A DNA stretch of 64,000 nucleotides, taken from contig NZ_QNQU01000017.1 of NCBI RefSeq assembly GCF_003315595.1, forward strand, positions 1-64,000, read 5' to 3'. Below are positions 9,801-18,459 of the stretch, piece after piece (positions within the stretch are counted from its first letter, which is position 1; every line of letters starts with the position of its first letter). The notes beneath the pieces were generated by a model. The model saw only the letters and a program-made list of their open reading frames with translations, had not been told where the DNA came from and did not search any database. This DNA comes from Pedobacter miscanthi. Lineage in GTDB: Bacteria > Bacteroidota > Bacteroidia > Sphingobacteriales > Sphingobacteriaceae. Made by a program: the position numbers and the translations under genes.

Positions 9801-9944
9801 GGCATTAAAGGCCTGCGGGTTTATATTTCCGGAAACGATCTCTTTTCAGCAAGTAAATTTCCAAAATACCTGGATCCCGAAGGTGGAGATTATGCCTACC
9901 CAATAGTTTCTACCGTATTGGCAGGGGCCAGTATTAAATTCTAA
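6900..9944 (+). CDS. SusC/RagA-type TonB-dependent outer-membrane transporter
   Basis: This 1014-residue protein has a signal peptide (1-20, ALKAQ). A CarboxypepD_reg-like beta-sandwich lies at about 22-95 (VTGKVIDAGTKE..GVTISIPGT). Next come DVVVVGYGTQKKKDLTGSI, marking the start of the plug (about 108-220), and a long C-terminal beta-barrel ending in aromatic-terminal strands (SIKF). This is the standard SusC architecture for import of oligosaccharides or glycoconjugates across the outer membrane using TonB energy. It lies 64 bp upstream of a SusD-like lipoprotein gene, its usual partner. The ligand cannot be told from the sequence. Confidence 0.95.
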   Translation: MKKKLLLMVFFLCSYYALKAQTRPVTGKVIDAGTKESLIGVTISIPGTKTGTTTDTNGQFSLNVPAGTDKLFVSYVGYQEQTVAITGANLTISLTANTKNLNDVVVVGYGTQKKKDLTGSITSIGAKDVGGRQTLQISEALQGSIPGLSSTRTSGAPGSSSTILIRGITTIGTNSPLVIIDGVPGNIDNINPNDVENITVLKDAASAAIYGSRGAAGVILVTTKRGLSGQSTFEYNYEYGAQKATALPKYVGVTDYMRYINEQVTNDGGSSGPYPQATIDSYLANNASDPDKFPNTDWQNSILTNNTAPRQRHGLVFTTGTDKIKSKASFDYSNAGAFYDNRNFNRYLFRINNDFKISEKLNANLDVNFSRTTNNANAGELNGYNPIYESRIMPPIYDDVYNNGDLAFGKDGRNPVAQLKKGGFQKNVANQLGGRMALNYKPISGLTLTALIAPTFDFNKGKNFSEQIKFNNPDGTVSTVVNQARTILTEGRTENFTINGQFLANYTKTIANDHNIDLLAGYEENYRNTESLGASRSGFSLTDFPYLNTGSTELRDNNGSANESGLHSFFGRLQYNYKNKYYLQGNIRSDQSSRFASQFRTAVYPSVSGGWAISEENFMKDVKWLSFLKIRGGWGQAGNERLLDRNNNPAYYPYQATLDFTSALFYQNGVVVPLSGAGQQVYAVDNITWETSQTTDFGLDAAFFNNRLSLSASYYKKKTFDILLPLDIPLYIGYDKPNQNAGTLDVKGFELEINWKDKIGEINYSIGANLSDAKSKIGDLKGTQFLGDQIIRTGSEYNEWFGYKYNGIFQNAAEVAAGPVANANTKPGDFRYMDTNNDGKITPDDRVLLGGALPRYQYGGNIRADYRGFDFNLVFQGIGKKLSRLNSEAIRPFAEAFGNVPQDIVGKFWSLNNTPEQNQAAFYPRLSSTSSGNNYALSDHYLISGSYFRLKNITLGYSLKEEWVKKIGIKGLRVYISGNDLFSASKFPKYLDPEGGDYAYPIVSTVLAGASIKF

Positions 9945-10008
9945 ATCAATTACCATTTGATACATAAAATATGATGGTTTCATCACAACTGAAAAAAACG
10001 ATATAAAG

Positions 10009-11691
10009 ATGAAAAAGATATATTTTCTCCTTTTAGCAACATTGGTTTTAACAGCTTGCAACAAGCTCGACTTAAATCCACTTTCGGAGGCAGCAACAAG
10101 TACCTTCTACTCAAACCAAACAGAATTGGAGCTTGCAGTAAACGATCTTTACCGGTTGGATTTCTGGCAAAATGACAATGAACTGTTTAGCGATAACGAA
10201 TGGCACAGGGCACAGTTAACCAATGCAGTAATTGGCGGCACCATGACGGCAGAAGACGGCACCGTAAGTAATTATTGGCTAATCTGTTACAAAGCCATTG
10301 CAAGGGCAAATTCTTTTATTGCCAATAAAAACAGGGCTGCAGCAAATACACCGGCAGCTGTAATTTTAAAACTGGAAGCCGAAATGAGGCTGATCAGGGC
10401 ATACCAATACTCGAAACTGATTGCACATTTTGGCGATGTTCCGTTTTTGACCGAACCCGTAGAATTATCAGAAGCCTATGGCATAAAAAGGACTCCTAAA
10501 AGCGAAATCCTAAAATTTATTTATACCGAATTGGATTTTGCTGCATTAAACCTGCCGGCAAATTACAGTACGGCAAGCGTTAAAAGATTAACCAAAGGAG
10601 CTGCTCTCGCAATAAAGGCAAGAATTGCCTTATATATGGGCGATTATGCCATTGCCCGTGATGCAGCCAAAGCCGTAATGGATTTAGCTGCTGCCGGCAA
10701 CTATGCCTTAAATGCAAATTTTTCCCAATTATTCTTAAAAGCCGGCGAAAGCAGCAAAGAATTAATTATCAGCATCCCCCGGGAGCAGGCACAGAATGTA
10801 TCGAGCTCGGCGGCCTACGTTCAGGATAACATATCCAGAAATGCAGGTGGTTTTGGTGCTCAACTCCCCACCAGGGAAATAGTTGATGCTTACGAGTGCA
10901 TAGATGGAAAGCCTATTAACGAATCCTCCTTATACAATCCTTTAGATCCGTTTAAGAACAGGGATCCCCGTTTAACCGCCACCGTAGTGGAGTTTAATAC
11001 TTATTGGTTAGGGTATAATTATGCTCCACATCCCGATTCGTTACAGGTTTGGAGCAGTAAATTGGGCAGAAAAGTAACCAACAACGATACCCGCAAGGTA
11101 GCTGTAAATGCAAGTTTTACAGGTTTTTTATGGAAAAAAGGAATCGACCAAACCTGGGCCGACCGCTTAACTGAAGATAACGACGCCATCATTTTCCGGT
11201 ATGCCGAAATATTATTAACCTATGCCGAAGCCAAAATAGAACTCGGTGAAGTTGATGCATCGGTTTTAGATGCCATTAACCAGGTTAGGGCAAGGGCTTA
11301 TGGGGTTACAGCGACGCAAAGCACCATGTATCCGGCAATAGTAGCTACTGATGTAACCGCATTGAGAAAAATTGTACGTAGAGAAAGAAGGGTAGAGTTT
11401 GTTAGGGAGGGATTACGTTACATGGACCTGATCAGGTGGAAACTGGCCGAAAAAGCTTTAACAACACCCGTAATCGGTTTGCCCGATCCAGCCAATCAGA
11501 ACCGCGCCAAATGGCCCTTTCCGGGTACTACACCAATTGATGCCGATGGAATTGCAAACTATTCAGGTTTTGGGGCAGATGTTAAAATTTTAGTGAACAG
11601 AAGTTTCGATAAAAACAAACAGTATTTATGGCCTATTCCTGCTGTAGAGAGACGAGTAAACAGCAATATTACCCAGAATCCTAATTATTAA
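10009..11691 (+). CDS. SusD/RagB-type surface glycan-binding lipoprotein
   Basis: This 560-residue protein has a lipoprotein signal (VLTACNK, lipidated Cys at about residue 17). It has the SusD helical fold with TPR-like segments (EAEMRLIRAYQYSKLIAHFGDVPF). The family-typical C-terminal blocks are present: IFRYAEILLTYAEAKIEL, then VRRERRVEFVREGLRYMDLIRW, and LWPIPAVERRVNSNITQNPNY at the end. SusD proteins cap the SusC transporter at the cell surface and help bind the substrate. It is co-directional with and close behind susC, so the two are almost certainly co-transcribed. Confidence 0.95.
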   Translation: MKKIYFLLLATLVLTACNKLDLNPLSEAATSTFYSNQTELELAVNDLYRLDFWQNDNELFSDNEWHRAQLTNAVIGGTMTAEDGTVSNYWLICYKAIARANSFIANKNRAAANTPAAVILKLEAEMRLIRAYQYSKLIAHFGDVPFLTEPVELSEAYGIKRTPKSEILKFIYTELDFAALNLPANYSTASVKRLTKGAALAIKARIALYMGDYAIARDAAKAVMDLAAAGNYALNANFSQLFLKAGESSKELIISIPREQAQNVSSSAAYVQDNISRNAGGFGAQLPTREIVDAYECIDGKPINESSLYNPLDPFKNRDPRLTATVVEFNTYWLGYNYAPHPDSLQVWSSKLGRKVTNNDTRKVAVNASFTGFLWKKGIDQTWADRLTEDNDAIIFRYAEILLTYAEAKIELGEVDASVLDAINQVRARAYGVTATQSTMYPAIVATDVTALRKIVRRERRVEFVREGLRYMDLIRWKLAEKALTTPVIGLPDPANQNRAKWPFPGTTPIDADGIANYSGFGADVKILVNRSFDKNKQYLWPIPAVERRVNSNITQNPNY

Positions 11692-11695
11692 CATA

Positions 11696-11725
11696 GTAGC
11701 CGGAAGGAATACTTTCGGCTTTATT
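11696..11725 (+). terminator. Stem-loop after the susD-like gene
   Basis: An inverted repeat (agccggaag / ctttcggct, with one G-U pair) lies directly after the susD stop and before the next start, followed by a short tttattt. It could be a weak terminator or a processing/attenuation hairpin that lowers expression of the downstream genes relative to susC/susD, as is common in Bacteroidota operons. Confidence 0.45.
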
Positions 11726-11732
11726 TCCGCAC

Positions 11733-14135
11733 ATGAAAAGAAACCTAAAATTAAGATTTAGCGCGCTGATCAGTTCAGCAATTTTTACAGCCCATTTTGC
11801 CCAGGCACAAACAAAACCCTTGCAGGTAAGTGGCGTTTATCCGCATTTGGCCACATTTAACGAAAGCTGGGATAAACAGGATTGGCAAAAAAAAGGTGCT
11901 ACCAAAAGTTATGGCGATGGTGGCGAAAATGGTATTGGTGCCATTACCCCCTGGGCAGGTAAGCTCTGGATGGTTACCTATTCGCCACACATGCCGAAGG
12001 GAAGTTCGGATAAGTTATACAGTATAGATAACAATCTTAATGTAACCATTCACCCCGAAAGTATTGGTGGTACACCTGCAAACAGGCTGATCCACAGGGA
12101 ATCGAACCAGCTAATTACAAGCAACTATTTTATCGATGATAAGGGAAATATCAGAGTAATCCCCTTTTCGGTTATGCCGGGCCGTATGACCTCAACCACT
12201 CGCCACCTTACCGATCCGGCCAATATGGTCTATTTTTACGATATGGAAGGCATGTTGTACGAAGTTAATGTACATACACTTGCGGTAAAAAAGCTGTTTA
12301 ACAAACCGGTACCCGGTTGGCATGGCAAAGGTGCCTATACCGCACAAAACCAGTTAGTAGTAGCCAATAATGGCGAAGAAGCTGTTTTTAAACTGACAAA
12401 AGATATGCTTGAAGTTGGCGATGTGCCAAAAAATGAAGAAGAAAAAGGCGTTTTAGCCAGCTGGGATGGTAAAACATGGAAAATTATCGAACGACGTCAG
12501 TTTACAGATGTTACCGGGCCAGGGGGTATTTATGGTTCGCCAAATGATAAAACCCCGCTATGGAGTATTGGCTGGGATAAACGTTCGGTAATGTTGAAAT
12601 TATTGGATGGCGGTAAATGGTATACTTACCGTTTACCCAAAGCTGCCCATACCTACGATCACCGTGGTGGCTGGTATACCGAGTGGCCTCGAATCCGCGA
12701 GGTTGGCAAGGATAAAATGCTGATGGATATGCACGGCATGATGTACGATTTCCCTAAAACTTTTTCAAGGAACAACAGCAGTGGTATTACTGCGGTTAAC
12801 AGCCATTTACGTTACATCCCCGATTTTTGCAGCTGGAACAACCAGATTGTAATTGCTACAGACGAAACAACAGTTTTAGAAAACCCCATGGCAGGCAGGG
12901 CACAATCCAACTTGTGGTTCGGGCAGTGGAGCGATTTAAAAAACTGGGGCGGTGCTACAGGCTGGGGCGGCCCCTGGGATAATGATGAAGTTAAAGCAAA
13001 TATCCCGTCGGATGCATTTCTGGTGAATGGTTTCGATAAAAAAGTGCTGCATCTGGCACAAAAATCAAGTCAGCCCGTACGTTTCACCATCCAGGTAGAT
13101 AAAAGAGGAAATAACAAATGGGAAGATTATCAAACCATAACCGTAGGTGCCAAATCTTACAGATATTTTATATTTCCAGCCGGTTTTAAGGCAACATGGG
13201 TTAGGTTTAAAACCGATAAAAATTGTACGGCTTCGGCATTCTTTCACTTTACCGGGAAAATGCACGAGAAAGCGGATCCAATGTTTAATACACTTGCTGG
13301 CATCAATGAGCAGGCAAAAGTTAACGAAAACCTGATCCGTCCTTCAGGATACAATAAAAACCTTCAGGCTTTAAATATTACCGATGGTAAAAAACAGTAT
13401 CTGGAAGTTGACGAAAAATTAGCCTTCGTAAACAATACTGCTGATAGTACTTCCCAGATGGAAAAGCTTTTGGCGCTGACCAAAAATTATACGGTTGACG
13501 ATGCCTCTATCATCATTAAAGATAAAACTGGTACTTTCCGTTTGCCAAAGGGATCAGCTAACTATGAACTTTTTCCATACCGCGATAAAAGGGAGGTCGA
13601 ATCCGAGCGTTTTATGATGAACATCGAAGGAACATTTTACGAGGTTGGCCGCGAATCAGGTTTTAATGCCATCCGTCCGGTTACCACACATAACAAAAAA
13701 ATAACCGATTTCTGTACCTGGAGGGGATTATTGGTGCTTAGCGGAACCAAACAGGATGCTAAATCGGATGGACATTATTTTGGCACTCAGGCCAACGGCT
13801 TATGGTATGGCGGTATTGACGATCTTTGGAAAATGGGCAAACCGGTTGGCCAGGGAGGAGTATGGAAAAATACGGACGTAAAAGCAAATGATCCATCGCT
13901 GCCTTACTTAATGACGGGTTACGATCAGAAAAAAGTGGGCTTAAAGGCAGATAAAGATGTAGAGATTACTTTAGAAGTTGATTTCGATTTAACAGGCTTT
14001 AACCCATACAAAACTTTTTCTATCAAGGCTGGTCAAACCATCAATTATACCTTTCCTGATGGGTTTAGTGCGCACTGGGTAAGGGCCGTTGCTAATAAAA
14101 ACTGCCAGGCAACCGTAACACTTACTTATTTGTAA
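11733..14135 (+). CDS. Secreted 800-aa protein of unknown function with an internal duplication
   Basis: I do not recognise a named family. The protein has a signal peptide (about 1-26, AHFAQAQ) and is otherwise soluble and rich in Trp, Gly and aromatic residues, with WAGKLWMVTY-like blocks that suggest beta-propeller blades in residues 40-360. Residues about 364-506 and 659-800 are clearly related to each other. Both contain DFC(S/T)W, then a NLWFG/GLWYG block, then GG.W..(D/N)..VKAN.PS, a G(F/Y)D.K block, a T(I/L).VD strand, and finally FP.GF.A.WVR with KNC.A. The gene sits 41 bp after susD and 2 bp before an MFS transporter gene, so it probably handles the substrate imported by SusCD. A glycan lyase or hydrolase, or a binding protein, are possible. 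Confidence 0.8.
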   Translation: MKRNLKLRFSALISSAIFTAHFAQAQTKPLQVSGVYPHLATFNESWDKQDWQKKGATKSYGDGGENGIGAITPWAGKLWMVTYSPHMPKGSSDKLYSIDNNLNVTIHPESIGGTPANRLIHRESNQLITSNYFIDDKGNIRVIPFSVMPGRMTSTTRHLTDPANMVYFYDMEGMLYEVNVHTLAVKKLFNKPVPGWHGKGAYTAQNQLVVANNGEEAVFKLTKDMLEVGDVPKNEEEKGVLASWDGKTWKIIERRQFTDVTGPGGIYGSPNDKTPLWSIGWDKRSVMLKLLDGGKWYTYRLPKAAHTYDHRGGWYTEWPRIREVGKDKMLMDMHGMMYDFPKTFSRNNSSGITAVNSHLRYIPDFCSWNNQIVIATDETTVLENPMAGRAQSNLWFGQWSDLKNWGGATGWGGPWDNDEVKANIPSDAFLVNGFDKKVLHLAQKSSQPVRFTIQVDKRGNNKWEDYQTITVGAKSYRYFIFPAGFKATWVRFKTDKNCTASAFFHFTGKMHEKADPMFNTLAGINEQAKVNENLIRPSGYNKNLQALNITDGKKQYLEVDEKLAFVNNTADSTSQMEKLLALTKNYTVDDASIIIKDKTGTFRLPKGSANYELFPYRDKREVESERFMMNIEGTFYEVGRESGFNAIRPVTTHNKKITDFCTWRGLLVLSGTKQDAKSDGHYFGTQANGLWYGGIDDLWKMGKPVGQGGVWKNTDVKANDPSLPYLMTGYDQKKVGLKADKDVEITLEVDFDLTGFNPYKTFSIKAGQTINYTFPDGFSAHWVRAVANKNCQATVTLTYL

Positions 14136-14137
14136 AA

Positions 14138-15379
14138 ATGGAAACAAACCAGAATAAAAAATCATGGCAGCATCTTTTTAGTGCTGCTGTGATTGTTGCT
14201 GCACTCGGGTATTTTGTAGATATATATGATCTCTTATTATTCGGAATTGTAAGAATCCCCAGTTTAACCGATTTAGGCCTGAACGAAGCAGAAAGATCAA
14301 TAGAAGGTGCCAGCATTTTAAACTGGCAAATGGGTGGTTTATTAATCGGGGGTATTTTATGGGGAATTTTAGGCGATAAAAAAGGTCGTCTCTCCGTTTT
14401 ATTTGGATCCATTATTACCTATTCAATCGCAAATTTTGCCTGTGGTTTTGTACAGGATGTTGCTGTTTATAAAGCACTGCGTTTTGTTGCAGGGATCGGC
14501 TTAGCCGGCGAACTCGGTGCAGGGATCACTTTGGTTTCCGAAAGCCTGCCAAAAAAATTAAGGGCAATTGGTACCTCGGTGGTGGCAGGTGTAGGGCTTT
14601 TAGGTGCAGTTGCAGCTTATTTTACGGTTGAACTTTTGAGCTGGCGGTATGCCTATTTTACTGGCGGCGTACTAGGGGTATTGTTATTGCTTTTAAGGAT
14701 TGGTGTTTTCGAATCGGGCATATTTAAACAGATGGCCGAAAAGAGTGAATTGAAAAAAGGAGATTTTTTGTCTTTTTTTACAAACACGGGTCGTTTAAAA
14801 CTTTATGCTAAATGTATAGGAATCGGTTTGCCAACGTGGTATGTAATCGGGATTTTAGCAACATTCAGCAATGAATTTGCTAAAGCTTTAGGTATACCTG
14901 AAGCTGTAAAGCCCGGTTTAGCTGTAATGTGGTGTTATATTGGTCTTGCAGCTGGCGATCTGTTGAGCGGCGTGATGAGTTATTACCTCTCCTCGAGAAA
15001 AAAAGCCGTAACCATTATGATGCTTTTTACGTTTATTGGTGCATTAATTTATCTCTATGCCGGAATTCAAAGCGCACAACTCTTATACCTGATGTGTTTA
15101 TGGCTGGGTTTCGGAATCGGGTATTGGGCGATGTTTGTTACCATTGGGGCCGAACAGTTTGGTACCAACGTAAGGGCAACGGCGGCAACAACTATTCCGA
15201 ACATGGTGCGCGGAACGGTTGTGCTCATGACTACACTGTATGCTTATTTAAAACCATTCGTGTTTGAGCTTCATGCTGCTGCTCTATTAGGGTTGATATG
15301 TTTTTCCCTGGGATTTTATTGTATCCTCACCATACCCGAAACAAGCGATAGAGACCTCGATTTTATTGAAGGTGATTAA
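14138..15379 (+). CDS. MFS transporter (metabolite:H+ symporter type)
   Basis: This 413-residue protein has about twelve transmembrane segments. It carries the MFS signature loop between TM2 and TM3 (GILGDKKGRLSVL) and a TM4/5 region RFVAGIGLAGELGAGITLVSE that resembles the aromatic-acid/sialic-acid/hexuronate symporter branch. It starts two bases after the stop of the 800-aa secreted protein gene, so the two are translationally coupled. In this context it probably carries the low-molecular-weight product released by the susCD locus across the inner membrane. The substrate is unknown. The gene ends the locus. Confidence 0.9.
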   Translation: METNQNKKSWQHLFSAAVIVAALGYFVDIYDLLLFGIVRIPSLTDLGLNEAERSIEGASILNWQMGGLLIGGILWGILGDKKGRLSVLFGSIITYSIANFACGFVQDVAVYKALRFVAGIGLAGELGAGITLVSESLPKKLRAIGTSVVAGVGLLGAVAAYFTVELLSWRYAYFTGGVLGVLLLLLRIGVFESGIFKQMAEKSELKKGDFLSFFTNTGRLKLYAKCIGIGLPTWYVIGILATFSNEFAKALGIPEAVKPGLAVMWCYIGLAAGDLLSGVMSYYLSSRKKAVTIMMLFTFIGALIYLYAGIQSAQLLYLMCLWLGFGIGYWAMFVTIGAEQFGTNVRATAATTIPNMVRGTVVLMTTLYAYLKPFVFELHAAALLGLICFSLGFYCILTIPETSDRDLDFIEGD

Positions 15380-15581
15380 ATTCCTTGTGGTATGATTGCA
15401 CAGATTTGATTGGGCATCTAAAACATTCCAGCATTTAAACATTCCAACCTTACAACATCCTACATGGCTGAGGAAAAATTAAGTAATCATTATTATATGG
15501 TTAAGTATAACGATTTAGTAAAACCTTTTACTAATTTTAAGATACTGAACCAAATAGATCATCAATCTTCCTCAAAAAACT

Positions 15582-16550
15582 ATGAAAAAATTACAACTGC
15601 CGCTTTTCGTGGCCCTGGTACTCACCTTTAGTGCCTGTAAAAAAGAAACGCAACAAACTGAAAAATTTTCGGGCCCGAAATTAAAAGAAAATGTAAATCC
15701 AAATTCAGCATTATTAAGCTTTTCGCTTAATAACTGGATGGGCGTACTGGCCGACCAAAACAGTATTGCCACCCTGTCTATCCCCGGCACTCATGATTCT
15801 GGTGCTACTATCGAACCTGTTTCTGGTACGGCCAAATGTCAGAACCTGAGCATTGCCGATCAGTTAAATGCAGGTGTACGTTACCTTGATATACGTTGCA
15901 GGCACATTGATAATGCTTTTGCCATCCATCACGGAGCCATTTACCAGAACCTCAATTTTAATGATGTGTTGACTGCCTGCATTAACTTTTTGAACAGTCA
16001 CCCAACCGAAGCCATTATTATGAGCGTGAAAGAGGAGCATACTCCATCGAACAATACCCGTTCTTTCGAACAGACTTTCGATTCGTATGTGCAGCAAAAC
16101 GCCGGCAAATGGGATTTGGGGAATAACATCCCAACCCTAGGTAGTATCCGTGGAAAAATAAGACTGTTAAGAAGGTTCGGAGCATCTTCTCCAAAAGGGA
16201 TTGATGCCACTGCCTGGGCCGATAATACCACTTTCGATATCAACAATTCGGCCGCCAGTTTAAAAATCCAGGATTTTTACAACGTCAACGATGTAAATAC
16301 CAAGTGGGCAAGGATAGAAACCTTGTTGAATGAAGCAAAAAATGATACTTCGAATAAACTATACCTGAATTACGCAAGCGGATATAAGGCAGGTATTTTT
16401 AGTATCCCAAGTATTACTACGGTATCTAACGCTGTAAACCCAAAAATCACCACCTTTTTTACCAATAATACCCATGGTAAATACGGAATTATTCCGCTTG
16501 ATTTTGTTGATTCAGGCCGTAGCCAATTAATCGTTAATACAAATTTCTAA
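15582..16550 (+). CDS. PI-PLC X-domain lipoprotein (phosphatidylinositol-specific phospholipase C-like)
   Basis: This 322-residue protein has a lipoprotein signal (TFSACKK, Cys at about 19). It has the bacterial PI-PLC X-domain: TLSIPGTHDSG with catalytic His71, YLDIRCR, and an IHHG motif (His116/117) equivalent to the second catalytic His, followed by IIMSVKEEH. Bacterial enzymes of this kind cleave phosphatidylinositol or GPI-type lipids by a metal-independent mechanism. The conserved histidines suggest it is active. It is preceded by about 200 bp without a gene and followed by a strong terminator, so it is probably transcribed alone. The lipid anchor would place it in the envelope, possibly at the cell surface. 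Confidence 0.88.
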   Translation: MKKLQLPLFVALVLTFSACKKETQQTEKFSGPKLKENVNPNSALLSFSLNNWMGVLADQNSIATLSIPGTHDSGATIEPVSGTAKCQNLSIADQLNAGVRYLDIRCRHIDNAFAIHHGAIYQNLNFNDVLTACINFLNSHPTEAIIMSVKEEHTPSNNTRSFEQTFDSYVQQNAGKWDLGNNIPTLGSIRGKIRLLRRFGASSPKGIDATAWADNTTFDINNSAASLKIQDFYNVNDVNTKWARIETLLNEAKNDTSNKLYLNYASGYKAGIFSIPSITTVSNAVNPKITTFFTNNTHGKYGIIPLDFVDSGRSQLIVNTNF

Positions 16551-16580
16551 TCTAAAACCGTTTTGACTTATAGGTTCAGT

Positions 16581-16614
16581 GCGGCGCTTCTAAATGGAGG
16601 CGCCGTTTTGTTTA
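16581..16614 (+). terminator. Intrinsic terminator after the PI-PLC gene
   Basis: A GC-rich hairpin (cggcgcttc / gaggcgccg, one G-U pair, six-base loop) is followed by ttttgttta. It is about 30 bp after the PI-PLC stop. Confidence 0.8.
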
Positions 16615-16707
16615 TAGCCTATTGCACAAATTAACATGTATCCGTCGGTTTTTAACAATAACCGGTTTTTTCAACGATCTACCTTTGATGTATAAATTTT
16701 TAAAGAT

Positions 16708-17358
16708 ATGTCAGTTATTAAACCAAAATCAGTTGCAGGGATTTCCATTCCCGATAGTACGATTGCCAGCCAGGCAACAGAACTTTTATTGGAACATGGA
16801 ACCGAATTTATTTACAACCATTCTTTACGTGTGTTTCTGTTCTCGTCGCTAAATGGAAAAAGAAATAACCTTAAATACGATCCGGAGTTACTTTATATAA
16901 GTTCTGTTTTTCACGATCTGGGTTTAACCAAAAAATACAGCAGCGTCGATCTGCGTTTCGAAGTTGACGGTGCGAACGCGGCAAGGGATTTTTTAAAAAG
17001 CCATGGTTTGCCAGCAGCATCCTTACAACTGGTTTGGGATACCATTGCCCTGCACACTACCATTGGCATCGCCGAGCATAAAGAAAATGAAGTAGCACTA
17101 ATGTACAGCGGTGTCGGTTTGGATGTAATGGGCGAGGGTTACGAAAATCTTTCCGAATCCAATCGCCTGGAAATTATCGAAGCTTTTCCACGTAATGATT
17201 TTAAGAAGAATATTATCCCGACATTTTTTAGCGGTTTCGAACATAAAACGGAAACTACTTTTGGCAACATTAAGGCCGATGTATGTGCTTATATGATTCC
17301 GAATTTTCACCGCAAGAATTTTTGCGATTGTATTTTGCATTCTCCGTGGAGTGAATAG
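16708..17358 (+). CDS. HD-domain protein, possibly cyanamide hydratase-like
   Basis: This 216-residue soluble protein has the metal-binding HD pattern: NHSLRVFLF, then SSVFHDLGLT (the HD dyad), and DTIALHTTIGIAEH further on. The order and spacing resemble the HD proteins annotated as cyanamide hydratase (Ddi2-like), but the general HD phosphohydrolase superfamily is the safe call. It has no signal peptide. It is flanked by a terminator upstream and a repeat cluster downstream, so it is probably transcribed alone. Confidence 0.75.
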   Translation: MSVIKPKSVAGISIPDSTIASQATELLLEHGTEFIYNHSLRVFLFSSLNGKRNNLKYDPELLYISSVFHDLGLTKKYSSVDLRFEVDGANAARDFLKSHGLPAASLQLVWDTIALHTTIGIAEHKENEVALMYSGVGLDVMGEGYENLSESNRLEIIEAFPRNDFKKNIIPTFFSGFEHKTETTFGNIKADVCAYMIPNFHRKNFCDCILHSPWSE

Positions 17359-17364
17359 ATTGAT

Positions 17365-17573
17365 CGTCATCTCGACCGGAACATAGTGAAGTGGAGAGAT
17401 CTATCTTGCATGATAGACCCTGAAACAAGTCCAGGGTGACGACTAGCTAGAAAGAGCTTCATCTCGACGACAGTTTCAATAAGCGGCCGTCATCTCGACC
17501 GAAACGCAGTGGAGTGGAGAGATCTGTCTCGGGATAGATTTCTCGATTTCGCTATGCTTCACTCGAAATGACG
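17365..17573. repeat. Composite of interspersed palindromic repeats (cgtcatctcgac type)
   Basis: The stretch holds two copies of the element beginning cgtcatctcgaccg and running to ggagagatct, one ccctgaa..cagggtgacg palindrome between them, and a closing inverted arm ending actcgaaatgacg. The outer arms (cgtcat.tcga / tcgaaatgacg) can pair. The same element types recur at 21.6-22.1, 30.7, 34.3 and 38.9 kb. No coding capacity. Confidence 0.8.
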
Positions 17574-17595
17574 GTTTCTTAGTTTAACAAATTTC

Positions 17596-18456
17596 CTAAA
17601 CTCCCATATTCACAAAATGCGTCCGGTAATCCTGTGGAGAAATAGCCGTGTTTTTTTTAAAAAAGTGGCTGAACTGATCCGGAGAACTAAAATTAAGCTG
17701 ATAAGCAATTTCTTTTACCGGTTTCGACGAAAATTGAAGCGCACGTTTGGCTTCTGCAATCAATTGCCCGTTAATAAGGTCTTTGGCACCTTTGCCACTG
17801 CATTTTTTAGAAAGCTCGGTTAATTTTCTGGCCGATACACCCATTAAATTAGCATAATCGCCTACTTCATGCGAAGTTTGGTAATGCTGACTGATTAATT
17901 CGATAAAATTCCGGTAAAGTTTATTTTCATGACTATCTATTCCGGCCGTTAACGCTGCATTTACATTGGCAATTTTAATCATGATGATTTTTAAATAAGC
18001 GGCCAAAGCATCTAATTTATTCACATAATCTGCAGATGAAAATTCATCATACAAACTGCCAAACAAGGCATTTAAATGGGTATGATCATTTTCATTAAGA
18101 GATAACTGCTGGTTATTGGCTGCGTTATTAAACAGCACTGCCTTGCAGTTATTGGCACTCGAAGGACTTCTTTCCCAAAAACAATCTCCAAAACTCAGCT
18201 CAAAACCCGAAAAGCTGGTATTCTCATTAAAATTGATGATCTGGCCTTTGGCGATCAGAAAAATTTCCCGGCCGGTTAATTGAAAATGTTTCTCATCAAT
18301 CCGGATTTCTCCTGAACCCTGTGATATCAGTAAAATCCTATGATAGGTTAAACGGTATGCTGAAGGATCGATTCGAAGATGATCCTCAATATGATTGATG
18401 GAGAAAGAATCCTTCAATTCTTTTTCCAGTTTTACACGCAAGGCCCTTGTCATCAT
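17596..18456 (-). CDS. AraC family transcriptional regulator
   Basis: This 286-residue protein has an N-terminal cupin-like sensing region (about 20-150; ILLISQGSGEIRI, REIFLIAKGQIINF) and a C-terminal AraC double helix-turn-helix (about 185-282). The C-terminal consensus is VKEIAYQLNFSSPDQFSHFFKKNTAISPQDYR. Its gene lies 3 bp behind the gamma-glutamylcyclotransferase-like gene on the same strand. The two are probably co-transcribed, with the regulator possibly controlling this pair. The ligand is unknown. Confidence 0.93.
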   Translation of the reverse strand: MMTRALRVKLEKELKDSFSINHIEDHLRIDPSAYRLTYHRILLISQGSGEIRIDEKHFQLTGREIFLIAKGQIINFNENTSFSGFELSFGDCFWERSPSSANNCKAVLFNNAANNQQLSLNENDHTHLNALFGSLYDEFSSADYVNKLDALAAYLKIIMIKIANVNAALTAGIDSHENKLYRNFIELISQHYQTSHEVGDYANLMGVSARKLTELSKKCSGKGAKDLINGQLIAEAKRALQFSSKPVKEIAYQLNFSSPDQFSHFFKKNTAISPQDYRTHFVNMGV

Positions 18457-18459
18457 GAT

